A DNA stretch of 35,006 nt from an uncultured Flavobacteriales bacterium. GTDB lineage: Bacteria; Bacteroidota; Bacteroidia; Flavobacteriales_D; Sanyastnellaceae. Both the position numbers and the translations under genes were made by a program. The stretch lies in contig CALJFZ010000048.1 in assembly GCA_938074325.1 (NCBI GenBank), forward strand, positions 1 to 35,006, in the 5' to 3' direction. Shown one piece after another: positions 1 to 6,879 of the stretch. The notes under the pieces are model-generated. The model did not search any database, was not told where the DNA came from, and worked only from the letters and a program-made list of their open reading frames with translations. Every line of letters starts with the position of its first letter. The first letter of the stretch is position 1.

Positions 1-468
1 GAGGTCAACTTGGCCGACGACCAACTCATCGTAGCCATCATTGCCGTTCAATTGCTTTCCATCCCAGGTGCGTTTTTTGTCTCGTGGATTAGCGGTAAGG
101 TGGGCAACATTCGCACCTTGATCGGGTGCGTCTTGGTCTGGGTCGGCGTGTGCATCTACGCCTACAAATTGGTCAACGACGTCAACGGATTTTTCGTTGC
201 CGCCGGCATCATCGGGTTCATGATGGGCGGGACGCAAAGCCTCAACCGAAGCAGCTATTCGAAAATGCTGCCCAACACCGAGGACCACGCTTCGTACTTC
301 AGCTTTTACGAGGTGCTTGAGAAGGGCGGACTCATCATTGGCATGTTCAGTTGGGGATACATCGAGGGGTTCACCGGATCTATGCGGTCCAGCATCTTGG
401 CGTTGATCATCTTTTTCGCGATCAGCGTGGCGTTCCTGAGCTCCATTCCGAAAGCCCAGCGCATCTGA
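1..468 (+). CDS. MFS transporter, UMF1/Atg22-like, C-terminal part
   Basis: The reading frame is open from base 1, so the gene is cut by the window edge and only the last 155 residues are present. They contain about four hydrophobic segments. A Gly-rich stretch (FMMGGTQSLNRSSYSKMLP) resembles the conserved loop of the UMF1/Atg22-like branch of the major facilitator superfamily, where GG-Q--SRS---L-P is typical. Such proteins are inner-membrane carriers of unknown substrate in bacteria. The gene stops 6 bases before the convergent stop of the OmpA-family gene downstream, with no visible terminator. Family assignment is fairly confident; the substrate cannot be inferred. Confidence 0.8.
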   Translation, partial: EVNLADDQLIVAIIAVQLLSIPGAFFVSWISGKVGNIRTLIGCVLVWVGVCIYAYKLVNDVNGFFVAAGIIGFMMGGTQSLNRSSYSKMLPNTEDHASYFSFYEVLEKGGLIIGMFSWGYIEGFTGSMRSSILALIIFFAISVAFLSSIPKAQRI

Positions 469-474
469 CGCTCC

Positions 475-1677
475 TCACTGCTTGGGCAGAAAGGCGTGCT
501 CTAAAAGCTCAAATTCGACCCGGCGGTTCTGCTGCCTCCCTCCTTCTGTAGCATTGTCTGCCGTTGGATTCCGGCTGCCGTGCCACGCCAATTTCAACCG
601 TGCCGGATCGACGCCCCTTGCCTTCAATGCTGCCATGACGGATTGAGCGCGCCGCTCGCTCAACACCAAATTGTAAGCCTCAGCACCGATGAAATCTGTG
701 TGGCCATTGACTTCCACGACGAGGAACCGATTGGCCCGCATCTCTGCCGCAACTTCATCCAGCTGCTGCAGGGCTTCCGCCGTCAATTCACTGGAGTCGA
801 AATCAAACAGCACCGCATCCCACCGCACATGCTCACGCTGATACACTTGCCAAGGCGGGTCCGTCACGCCTGCCGCGATGGTGCTGTTGAGGCAAGAGCA
901 AGAATTGGGATCGGGTACCGGGGTTATGCGGACGTCGTCAAGGTAGACGTAGGCCCACTGACTGGATTCCGAAGGAGCATCGCGCCGCTCCAGTACCTTG
1001 AGGTCACTGGGCGCCCGAAAGTTACCAATGGTCACGTGCGCCTCCCCTCCATGGGCTTGAAAGACATCGCTGAGCTTGGTCCAACTCCACCGGTCGCTCA
1101 ATAGATTGAGTGGCGGATTTTCCACTTGCGCCTCGACGTCCAACCGACCCTCTCCGATTTCACGGGGCGGCGCGGAACTGAAATGAAAACCCATCCCATC
1201 CGTGATGAGACGGCCCATGTCGGCGGCACACACCCACCATTCGACGCACACCCATTCACCCGGATCGAGCGGTCGTTCCAACTCTGTATGGAGGTACTCC
1301 CGGTAATTGGGCTTGGATGACGCGTACAAAACGATGCCCGCATAGGCCTCGCCGTCCAGGGCGGCCTGGCTCCCAAACACATTCTTAGGCACACCAGATG
1401 GAGTGCCCGCTGCGCACGCGTGAAAGTGATCCGGTGTGCCGGCGTTGTTTTGGCCCCACCCCTTCAGTGTTTTGATTTCCGATTGGGTATAATCGTTGGG
1501 ACACCAGTTTATTTCCTCGAAGCTGCCATTCGCCACGAGGTTCTGCGCCTGCACAACTGTAGGGCACAGAACTCCGACCAGTGCAACCCACATCCCAAAC
1601 ATCCATGCAAAAGAAAACCACCCCCGCGCTCGGCGAAGGTGGTCTTTCGAAAGTGTACGTGTACCGTTGCGGTTCAC
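475..1677 (-). CDS. Secreted OmpA-family protein (paralogue 1)
   Basis: A 400-residue protein with a long basic n-region and a signal peptide ending near VVQAQ (about residue 45). An N-terminal module beginning NLVANGSFEE resembles the all-beta, carbohydrate-binding-like domain often fused to OmpA domains in Bacteroidota. After a CSC linker near residue 260 comes a C-terminal OmpA peptidoglycan-binding domain (about 285-395), recognisable from VNGHTDFIG, the SERRAQSV helix and the terminal NRRVEFEL. It probably anchors the outer membrane or a surface structure to the peptidoglycan. It lies 9 bases downstream of a clear paralogue with the same architecture and should be co-transcribed with it. 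The start at 1677 is chosen because it fits that spacing; a shorter start at Met27 is possible. Confidence 0.88.
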   Translation of the reverse strand: MNRNGTRTLSKDHLRRARGWFSFAWMFGMWVALVGVLCPTVVQAQNLVANGSFEEINWCPNDYTQSEIKTLKGWGQNNAGTPDHFHACAAGTPSGVPKNVFGSQAALDGEAYAGIVLYASSKPNYREYLHTELERPLDPGEWVCVEWWVCAADMGRLITDGMGFHFSSAPPREIGEGRLDVEAQVENPPLNLLSDRWSWTKLSDVFQAHGGEAHVTIGNFRAPSDLKVLERRDAPSESSQWAYVYLDDVRITPVPDPNSCSCLNSTIAAGVTDPPWQVYQREHVRWDAVLFDFDSSELTAEALQQLDEVAAEMRANRFLVVEVNGHTDFIGAEAYNLVLSERRAQSVMAALKARGVDPARLKLAWHGSRNPTADNATEGGRQQNRRVEFELLEHAFLPKQ

Positions 1678-1686
1678 CGCCGGGGT

Positions 1687-2871
1687 TTATTTCACCAATT
1701 CAAACACAACGCGGCGGTTCTTCGCACGGCTGATGTCCGAGTCGCGCGTGCTCGCGGGATCGTCTGCCTCCATCGAATCCACGATGAAGCGATCTGCAGC
1801 CAAACCGAATTCAGCGAATTTCTTCACCACCTCTTCAGCGCGTTTGTATCCCAACTCACGGTAACGCGGGTTGATCTTGCCTTCGTTGAATTCGTCGGTG
1901 TCGGTGTGTCCAACTACACGCAACTTCCATGATGGGTTGTCCTTGAGAAGATCGGACAATCGCTTAATCGCCATCTCTCCTGCACCGGTGGGCCGGCGCT
2001 TCAAGAACGCGTAGTAAACAGCAGATCCAGCAACCACCTCTTCAGGAGATGCGTCAGGGGCAGGGGCCGCGGCGCCGAACACGAGGTCGGTGCGGACTTC
2101 GTCGGCCGCAGAGCATGCGCACTGAGACTTCGCCTCAATGGGGGTCACCTTGACGTTGTCGAGGTAGTAGTAGGCATGGCCTACTTGGGTGCCCGGGATG
2201 TTCGACGGCTTTTTGATCTTCTCATCTTCGATGTCCTTGTCCGAGTGGAATCCACCGATGATCATGAACTCTTCTTCGCCTGTGCCGATGTAGGTGCCGC
2301 AGACCGTTTCCCATCCATCAATGAGTGACATCACTTTGTCCGTCTTGTGGGCTACGTCAGGGGTGCGTACCAACAAACCGGTATTGCCTTGCTCCACCTT
2401 GCGGTCGCTCAAGACAGCGCCGATGCCGTTCACCGCGTAACGGGACAGATCGCTCAAGCTGATGTCAAACGAGACGCAGTAAAGTTGGTTCTTCTCCAAT
2501 TCAGTTGTGAGTTCCACTTCGTAGTAGGTGCGCTTGATCTTGGGGTCCTTGCTGTATGCGCGCAATCCCGCATAGCAGACGCCATCGGCTGCTTCCTGCT
2601 CTCCGTAGATGTTGTTGGGAATGTTCACCTTTTCAGACTTCATGCCCTCGGCATACAAGTCGAGCATGACCTCCGTAGCACGGAACCAATCCTCGGTGTA
2701 GGTCTCCAATTCCCCTTGCTTCTTCAATTTGCGCAAGTCGGAATTTTCAAAGCTGCCGTTGGGAACGAGGTTATCTTCTTGAGCGGTTGCCGGGTTCGTC
2801 CCGATCACCAAAAGTGCCACGAGGGGCAACAGTGCAAAACGCTTCATCATCGTTGTACCAGTTGTTTTCAT
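1687..2871 (-). CDS. Secreted OmpA-family protein (paralogue 2)
   Basis: A 394-residue protein with a signal peptide (cleavage near NPATAQ, residue 30), an N-terminal beta-rich module starting NLVPNGSFE, and a C-terminal OmpA domain (about 290-394). The OmpA domain carries VVGHTDTDEFNEG, a GYKRAEEV helix and the final NRRVVFEL. The layout matches the downstream neighbour, including a CAC/CSC cysteine linker before the OmpA domain, so the pair arose by tandem duplication and diverged strongly. The expected role is peptidoglycan-associated envelope structure; ligand and partner are unknown. It is the first gene of the two-gene unit and has a good Bacteroidota promoter just upstream, overlapping the end of holA. 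Confidence 0.88.
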   Translation of the reverse strand: MKTTGTTMMKRFALLPLVALLVIGTNPATAQEDNLVPNGSFENSDLRKLKKQGELETYTEDWFRATEVMLDLYAEGMKSEKVNIPNNIYGEQEAADGVCYAGLRAYSKDPKIKRTYYEVELTTELEKNQLYCVSFDISLSDLSRYAVNGIGAVLSDRKVEQGNTGLLVRTPDVAHKTDKVMSLIDGWETVCGTYIGTGEEEFMIIGGFHSDKDIEDEKIKKPSNIPGTQVGHAYYYLDNVKVTPIEAKSQCACSAADEVRTDLVFGAAAPAPDASPEEVVAGSAVYYAFLKRRPTGAGEMAIKRLSDLLKDNPSWKLRVVGHTDTDEFNEGKINPRYRELGYKRAEEVVKKFAEFGLAADRFIVDSMEADDPASTRDSDISRAKNRRVVFELVK

Positions 2872-2903
2872 TTCTATCGTCAGTCCGAGCAGAGCCGGGA
2901 GTG

Positions 2904-2930
2904 CAAGTTAGCCACTTTCAATCAATGCAA
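2904..2930 (-). promoter_or_regulatory. Promoter of the OmpA gene pair
   Basis: On the minus strand a TTG (2930-2928), a 17-base spacer and TAACTTG (2910-2904) match the Bacteroidota -33/-7 pattern TTG...TAnnTTTG with one base missing or changed. The -33 box lies inside the 3' end of holA, so the OmpA pair can be expressed separately from holA. Confidence 0.55.
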
Positions 2931-3938
2931 AATTTTGAAGACGGCTTCTTTCAGCAAAAAAGCATCCGGCGTCGTGGAGTTGCCTTGGCCTTTTGACTTG
3001 CGGTCGGCTTCTCTGAGGTAGCCAAATATCCTGCCAACTTTGTCCATCGGGTAATTGCGGGCAGCTTCGGCGTATTGCTTCACGGCGAACGGAGCACAGC
3101 GCAATGCCTTGGCGGCGGCGGGACCCGACCGGTCCTTGAGCCCGTGGTAGGCGTACACCTTGCTGAAGTAGCTGTTCAGCACCGGCATGATCATCGCCAC
3201 TGGGTGGTCTTTGGGGTTGGCCGCAAAAAACTCCGTGATGCGGTGTGCGCGAGCGAGGTCCTTTGACCCCAACGCACGCTGGAGTTCGAAGACATTGTAG
3301 TCTTTGCTGATGCCAATGTGCTTTTCAATGTGCTCCGGCTCGATGGTGGTGCCCTCGGGCAAAACGATGCTCAGTTTGGTGAGCTCATTGACCACCTTGC
3401 GCAGATCGTTGCCCAAGTATTCGGCCAAAATTTGGGCCGCTTGAGGTGAGATGCTAAGGCCTGCATCGCGGACATAGTTCGAAATCCACTCGGGCAATTT
3501 GTAATCCCTCACCTTTTCGCTCAGAAAAAGGATCCCGGCTTTGCTGATCGCCTTGACCGCCTTGAGCCGGCCGTCGGCCTTTTTGTTTTTGAAGCAGAAA
3601 ACCAACACGGTTGACGCGACCGGGGCTTCGGCATACGCTTCAAGCTTGGCCATGTCGTCCTTGCGTCGCCACGCCGGCCAATCCTGCGCCTCGCGCATCA
3701 ACACCAACTGCCTTTCAGCCATCATGGGGAACCGCCGTGCAGCTTCCAACACCTGATCGATATTAGAATCCCGCCCGTACACCACCGTCTGGTTGAAATC
3801 GCGCATAGCCTCCTCCACCACGTGGGTTTCGAGGGCTTTAGCAATCTCATCAATGAAGTAGGGTTCTTCGCCGTGGAGCAAGTAAACCGGCTTCAACGAA
3901 CCAGCTTGAATGTCTCGAACAACTTGGCGATGCGGCAT
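2922..3938 (-). CDS. holA: DNA polymerase III subunit delta
   Basis: A 338-residue clamp-loader delta subunit that opens the beta sliding clamp during replication. Seen: an N-terminal LKPVYLLHGEEPYFIDE motif typical of HolA, an AAA+-like fold with degenerate nucleotide-binding features, a central LGNDLRKVVNELTKL helix-turn, and a C-terminal collar helix region ending FLLKEAVFKILH. Length is normal for the family. I place the start at 3938 (MPHRQVVRDI), because the longer frame to 4025 would run through the promoter and start of the divergent gene. HolA next to an HsdR-N-domain gene is an arrangement I recognise from other Bacteroidota. Confidence 0.93.
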   Translation of the reverse strand: MPHRQVVRDIQAGSLKPVYLLHGEEPYFIDEIAKALETHVVEEAMRDFNQTVVYGRDSNIDQVLEAARRFPMMAERQLVLMREAQDWPAWRRKDDMAKLEAYAEAPVASTVLVFCFKNKKADGRLKAVKAISKAGILFLSEKVRDYKLPEWISNYVRDAGLSISPQAAQILAEYLGNDLRKVVNELTKLSIVLPEGTTIEPEHIEKHIGISKDYNVFELQRALGSKDLARAHRITEFFAANPKDHPVAMIMPVLNSYFSKVYAYHGLKDRSGPAAAKALRCAPFAVKQYAEAARNYPMDKVGRIFGYLREADRKSKGQGNSTTPDAFLLKEAVFKILH

Positions 3939-3943
3939 GCCTA

Positions 3944-3951
3944 CGAAGATA
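3944..3951 (-). promoter_or_regulatory. Putative -7 element of holA
   Basis: TATCTTCG on the minus strand ends 5 bases before the holA ATG and differs from TAnnTTTG at one position. No TTG is seen at the usual distance. The same octamer sits upstream of trxB at 32386. Confidence 0.35.
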
Positions 3952-3965
3952 GAATGCGGATGCGG

Positions 3966-3973
3966 TATTTTTG
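3966..3973 (+). promoter_or_regulatory. Putative -7 element of the HsdR-N-domain gene
   Basis: TATTTTTG is a perfect TAnnTTTG match ending 5 bases before the ATG at 3979, which suggests a very short or absent leader. No TTG is present at 17-23 bases upstream. The holA and HsdR-N promoters are packed into 40 bases. Confidence 0.4.
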
Positions 3974-3978
3974 AGGCC

Positions 3979-4482
3979 ATGGCACACGATTTACCGACAG
4001 CGCGCGTCCAATTGGGGCCCTCCACCTATGTGCCACTCAACCTTCCTCCTTTTGCCATCAAATGGACCGTCTCAGCGGATGGCCAACACGTGACCACCCC
4101 CTGCCTCTCTCGCAAAAGAACAGTCACCCTCGAACCCGAGGAATGGGTGCGCCAGCATTGGTTGCATTACCTCTCCGATGCGCTTGGGTACCCCTTGAGC
4201 CTCACCGCAGTGGAATTGCCGCTCACCCTCAACGGCCAAGCCCAGTTCGCGGATATCGTCTGCCACGACCGCAGCGGAACCCCTTTGCTAATGGTGGAAT
4301 TGAAGCGCCCCGATATCCCGCTCAGCAAGGGCGTATTGGGACAAATCCTGCGTTACCACCTCGAAGTGCGCACCCCCCTATTGGTCATTTCGAATGGATT
4401 GGACCACCAAGGGTACCGCTTTGATGGAGACCAATTTCAACCCTTGGAAACACTCCCTCGCTTCGACGAGGCAGTCGCCTAA
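3979..4482 (+). CDS. HsdR N-terminal-domain protein (orphan PD-(D/E)XK nuclease-like)
   Basis: A 167-residue protein matching the N-terminal nuclease domain of type I restriction enzyme R subunits. A PD-(D/E)XK core is visible: D92 (ADIVCHD), E107 and K109 (MVELKRP), then Q122 and Y126 (GQILRY), which fits the QxxxY motif of RecB-like nucleases. There is no helicase domain and no hsdM or hsdS nearby, so this is not a restriction system. Such stand-alone proteins are common beside holA in Bacteroidota, and a DNA-processing or repair role is plausible but unproven. The start at 3979 is chosen over in-frame upstream codons because it follows a TAnnTTTG element and does not overlap holA. Confidence 0.82.
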   Translation: MAHDLPTARVQLGPSTYVPLNLPPFAIKWTVSADGQHVTTPCLSRKRTVTLEPEEWVRQHWLHYLSDALGYPLSLTAVELPLTLNGQAQFADIVCHDRSGTPLLMVELKRPDIPLSKGVLGQILRYHLEVRTPLLVISNGLDHQGYRFDGDQFQPLETLPRFDEAVA

Positions 4483-4506
4483 ACCACCGGGACGGCGGAA
4501 AATTCG

Positions 4507-4534
4507 TTGAGAAAGCCCGGTTGGAGTATTTTCG
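4507..4534 (+). promoter_or_regulatory. Promoter of the DUF5606 gene
   Basis: TTG at 4507-4509, a 17-base spacer and TATTTTCG at 4527-4534 match the Bacteroidota promoter with one change in the -7 box. The ATG follows 4 bases later, so the transcript is probably leaderless or nearly so. This also supports the ATG at 4539 over a TTG codon at 4521. Confidence 0.5.
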
Positions 4535-4538
4535 CGGC

Positions 4539-5093
4539 ATGATCATTCAAGAAATCATCGCGATCGCAGGCAAGCCAGGCTTGTTCCGCATCTTGGTTAC
4601 CAACCGTTCAAACCTTGTTGTGGAGTCCATGTTGGACCGCAAGCGATTGAGCATTCCAGGCACCAGCCGCATCAGTAGCCTGGCCGATATCACCATGTAC
4701 ACCACCGGTGAAGACGTTTTACTTATGGACGTGCTCAACCGCATGAACGACCATGTGGGCTCAAACGATGCCCCCAACGTGAAAGGCGATGCACAGGCCA
4801 CCCGTGATTTCGTGGATGAAGTTATTCCCGAGCTCGACCACGAGCGCGTGTACAACAGCGACCTCAAGAAGTTGGTACAGTGGTTCACTATTTTGAAGGA
4901 AAATGACGCCTTCCCACTGGAGCAAGAAGTACTGGAGGAAGAGGAAGCAGCAGAGGCGCCAGCGAAAGCTGAAAAAGAAGAAAAGCAGGAGGAGGCCCCC
5001 AAGAAGGAGCCAGCGGCAAAGAAGCCAGCAGCGAAGAAGAAGCCAGCGGCGAAGAAGAAGCCAGCAGCCAAGAAAGCTGCAGCTAAGAAATAA
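4539..5093 (+). CDS. DUF5606 protein with Lys/Ala/Pro-rich tail
   Basis: A 184-residue protein. The first 130 residues (from MIIQEIIAIAGKPGLFRIL) match the DUF5606 family, a conserved Bacteroidota protein of unknown function. An acidic linker (EEEEAAEAPAKAEKEE, about 133-150) then leads into a basic tail (158-184) made of PAAKK-type repeats like those of histone H1 C-terminal tails. Such tails usually bind nucleic acid or other polyanions. It sits 4 bases upstream of the hydroxyacyl-CoA dehydrogenase and is probably co-transcribed, though no functional link is evident. The start is set by the promoter just upstream and the family's usual N-terminus. Confidence 0.82.
   Translation: MIIQEIIAIAGKPGLFRILVTNRSNLVVESMLDRKRLSIPGTSRISSLADITMYTTGEDVLLMDVLNRMNDHVGSNDAPNVKGDAQATRDFVDEVIPELDHERVYNSDLKKLVQWFTILKENDAFPLEQEVLEEEEAAEAPAKAEKEEKQEEAPKKEPAAKKPAAKKKPAAKKKPAAKKAAAKK
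5010..5090 (+). repeat. PAAKK-coding tandem repeats
   Basis: Imperfect 12-15 base tandem units encode PAAKK or PAAKKK four times, then AAAKK. The tract forms the basic tail of the DUF5606 protein and is in frame throughout. Such tracts vary in length easily by slippage. Confidence 0.75.
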
Positions 5094-5097
5094 ACGC

Positions 5098-5985
5098 ATG
5101 AAAGAAATTGCAGTGATCGGTGCGGGCACCATGGGCAACGGCATTGCCCACGTGTTTGCACAGTCGGGATTCAATGTTACCCTGATCGATGTGCAAGAAG
5201 CTGCCCTTGAACGGGCCTTGAGCACCATCAGCCGCAACCTGGATCGCCTCATTAAGAAGGAAAAAATCTCCAACGAGGACAAGGAAGCGACCCTAGGCCG
5301 CATCCAAACCAGCACCACGTTGGAATCCGGTGTAGCCCAAGCCGATTTGGTAGTGGAAGCCGCTACCGAACGCACGGACCTGAAGCTCAACATCTTCAAG
5401 GCCATGGACGCTGCAGCACCTGCTGGCTGCATCTTGGCCACCAACACCTCATCGATTTCCATCACGCAAATCGCCGCTGCGACGGACCGACCCGAGCAGG
5501 TCATTGGCATGCACTTCATGAACCCGGTACCGGTCATGAAATTGGTGGAAGTCATTCGCGGATACGCGACCAGCGATGCTACCTGCTCCGCTGTCATGGA
5601 GTTGTCCAAGGCGCTAGGCAAAGTTCCGGTGGAAGTCAACGACTACCCCGGTTTCGTGGCAAACCGCATTTTGATGCCCATGATCAACGAGGCCATCATC
5701 ACCTTGCACGAAGGCGTGGCGGACGTCGAAGCCATCGATACCGTCATGAAGTTGGGCATGGCGCACCCCATGGGGCCCCTGCAACTCGCTGATTTCATCG
5801 GATTGGATGTATGCCTGAGCATCTTGCGTGTCCTGCACGAAGGCCTTGGCAATCCGAAATACGCACCGTGTCCGTTATTGGTCAACATGGTCACGGCAGG
5901 TCACCTCGGCGTCAAGAGCGGCCAAGGTTTCTATGTGCACACTCGGGGAAGTAAAGATCTATTGGTCGCTCCCAACTTCCAGTAA
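5098..5985 (+). CDS. hbd: 3-hydroxybutyryl/3-hydroxyacyl-CoA dehydrogenase
   Basis: A 295-residue NAD-dependent dehydrogenase that interconverts 3-hydroxyacyl-CoA and 3-ketoacyl-CoA in beta-oxidation or butanoate metabolism. Seen: Rossmann motif GAGTMGNG (8-15), the NTSS segment (116-119), the catalytic pair H139 (GMHFMNPVP) and E151, the DYPGFVANRIL motif, and a C-terminal helical dimerisation domain with GMAHPMGPLQLADFIGLD. The length is normal for a single-domain enzyme without an enoyl-CoA hydratase fusion. The ATG at 5098 follows the previous stop by 4 bases; the longer frame upstream only reads the Lys-tail region out of frame. A long-chain acyl-CoA ligase lies nearby, which fits fatty acid metabolism. 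Confidence 0.93.
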   Translation: MKEIAVIGAGTMGNGIAHVFAQSGFNVTLIDVQEAALERALSTISRNLDRLIKKEKISNEDKEATLGRIQTSTTLESGVAQADLVVEAATERTDLKLNIFKAMDAAAPAGCILATNTSSISITQIAAATDRPEQVIGMHFMNPVPVMKLVEVIRGYATSDATCSAVMELSKALGKVPVEVNDYPGFVANRILMPMINEAIITLHEGVADVEAIDTVMKLGMAHPMGPLQLADFIGLDVCLSILRVLHEGLGNPKYAPCPLLVNMVTAGHLGVKSGQGFYVHTRGSKDLLVAPNFQ

Positions 5986-6003
5986 TTCTCCGATATTGGG
6001 GAC

Positions 6004-6810
6004 ATGAAAGGTTCCCGCGCTCGCCTGCACGAAATCATTTTCGAAGCGGATACGCCGGCCGGAAGACGGTTCGACGTCCTCTTGCTCTGGCTGATTGTAG
6101 CGAGTGTTGTCACCGTGATGGCTGAGACCGTGCCGGATTGGCACGACCAATACCGCACAGCATTCGTGGCACTTGAATGGGTCTTCACGGGCCTTTTCAC
6201 CGTGGAATACATCATCCGGTTGCTGGTCGTCAAACAACCCCTTCGGTACGCCACAAGCTTTTTTGGCCTGGTCGATTTGTTGGCCATTTTACCCACGTTC
6301 CTCGGCCTCCTGATTCCGGGCTCAGGCAGCCTGCGCGTCATCCGCATCCTCCGGCTCCTGCGTGCCTTTCGCGTGTTGAAATTGGTTGGGTTCATCGAAG
6401 AGGCTCGGGGGTTGCAAGCCGCCCTGCGCGCCAGCCGGCGTCGCATCATTGTTTTCCTGAGTGTGGTGCTGGCCTTGGTCACCATCTTGGGCACCCTGAT
6501 GTACCTCGTGGAGGACAGCCAATCCGGCTTTTCGAGCATTCCCAAAAGCATTTACTGGGCCATCGTCACCGTGACGACGGTCGGCTACGGGGACATTGCT
6601 CCGCAAACGATTGCCGGCCAAGTCATTGCTTCGTGCATGATGATCATCGGTTATGCCATCATCGCCGTCCCCACGGGCATGATCGGCGTCGAGATGATTC
6701 GAAAAGGCGGTGCCTCCCAACCCGTCAGCACCCAAGCTTGCCCGGCCTGTGGACGCGACGGGCACGACACCGACGCCGACTACTGCAAACACTGCGGACA
6801 CGCCTTGTAA
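6004..6810 (+). CDS. Voltage-gated-type potassium channel with zinc-ribbon tail
   Basis: A 268-residue 6-TM channel subunit of the ion-transport family. Segments S1-S3 run from about residue 23 to 102. S4 is the Arg-repeat helix RVIRILRLLRAFRVLK (111-126). The pore helix and selectivity filter are TTVGYGD (191-197), typical of K+ channels, followed by S6 (about 203-225). An unusual C-terminal extension carries CPAC (246-249) and CKHC (261-264), a four-Cys zinc ribbon on the cytoplasmic side. The gene starts 18 bases after the dehydrogenase stop and may be read from the same transcript. K+ conduction is well supported; gating by voltage is inferred from S4. Confidence 0.9.
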   Translation: MKGSRARLHEIIFEADTPAGRRFDVLLLWLIVASVVTVMAETVPDWHDQYRTAFVALEWVFTGLFTVEYIIRLLVVKQPLRYATSFFGLVDLLAILPTFLGLLIPGSGSLRVIRILRLLRAFRVLKLVGFIEEARGLQAALRASRRRIIVFLSVVLALVTILGTLMYLVEDSQSGFSSIPKSIYWAIVTVTTVGYGDIAPQTIAGQVIASCMMIIGYAIIAVPTGMIGVEMIRKGGASQPVSTQACPACGRDGHDTDADYCKHCGHAL

Positions 6811-6817
6811 TTTCCCC

Positions 6818-6847
6818 TTGCATTCTTTGGCCTGTGTGCTAAATTGC
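6818..6847 (+). promoter_or_regulatory. Promoter of the acyl-CoA ligase gene
   Basis: TTG (6818-6820), a 19-base spacer and TAAATTGC (6840-6847) give a near-consensus Bacteroidota promoter, leaving a leader of about 30 bases before the ATG at 6880. It starts within 8 bases of the K+ channel stop. Confidence 0.55.
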
Positions 6848-6879
6848 CAGACCTGTCCGATGGACACAAATTCACGACC

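Noticed and set aside
3979-4482. Type I restriction-modification system
   Set aside because: Only the HsdR N-terminal domain is present; there is no helicase, HsdM or HsdS, and the genes around it are housekeeping.
4761-5639. Open frame of 292 residues on the minus strand with a Leu/Phe/Arg-rich stretch
   Set aside because: The odd composition is the reverse of the PAAKK-coding repeats; it overlaps two well-supported genes.
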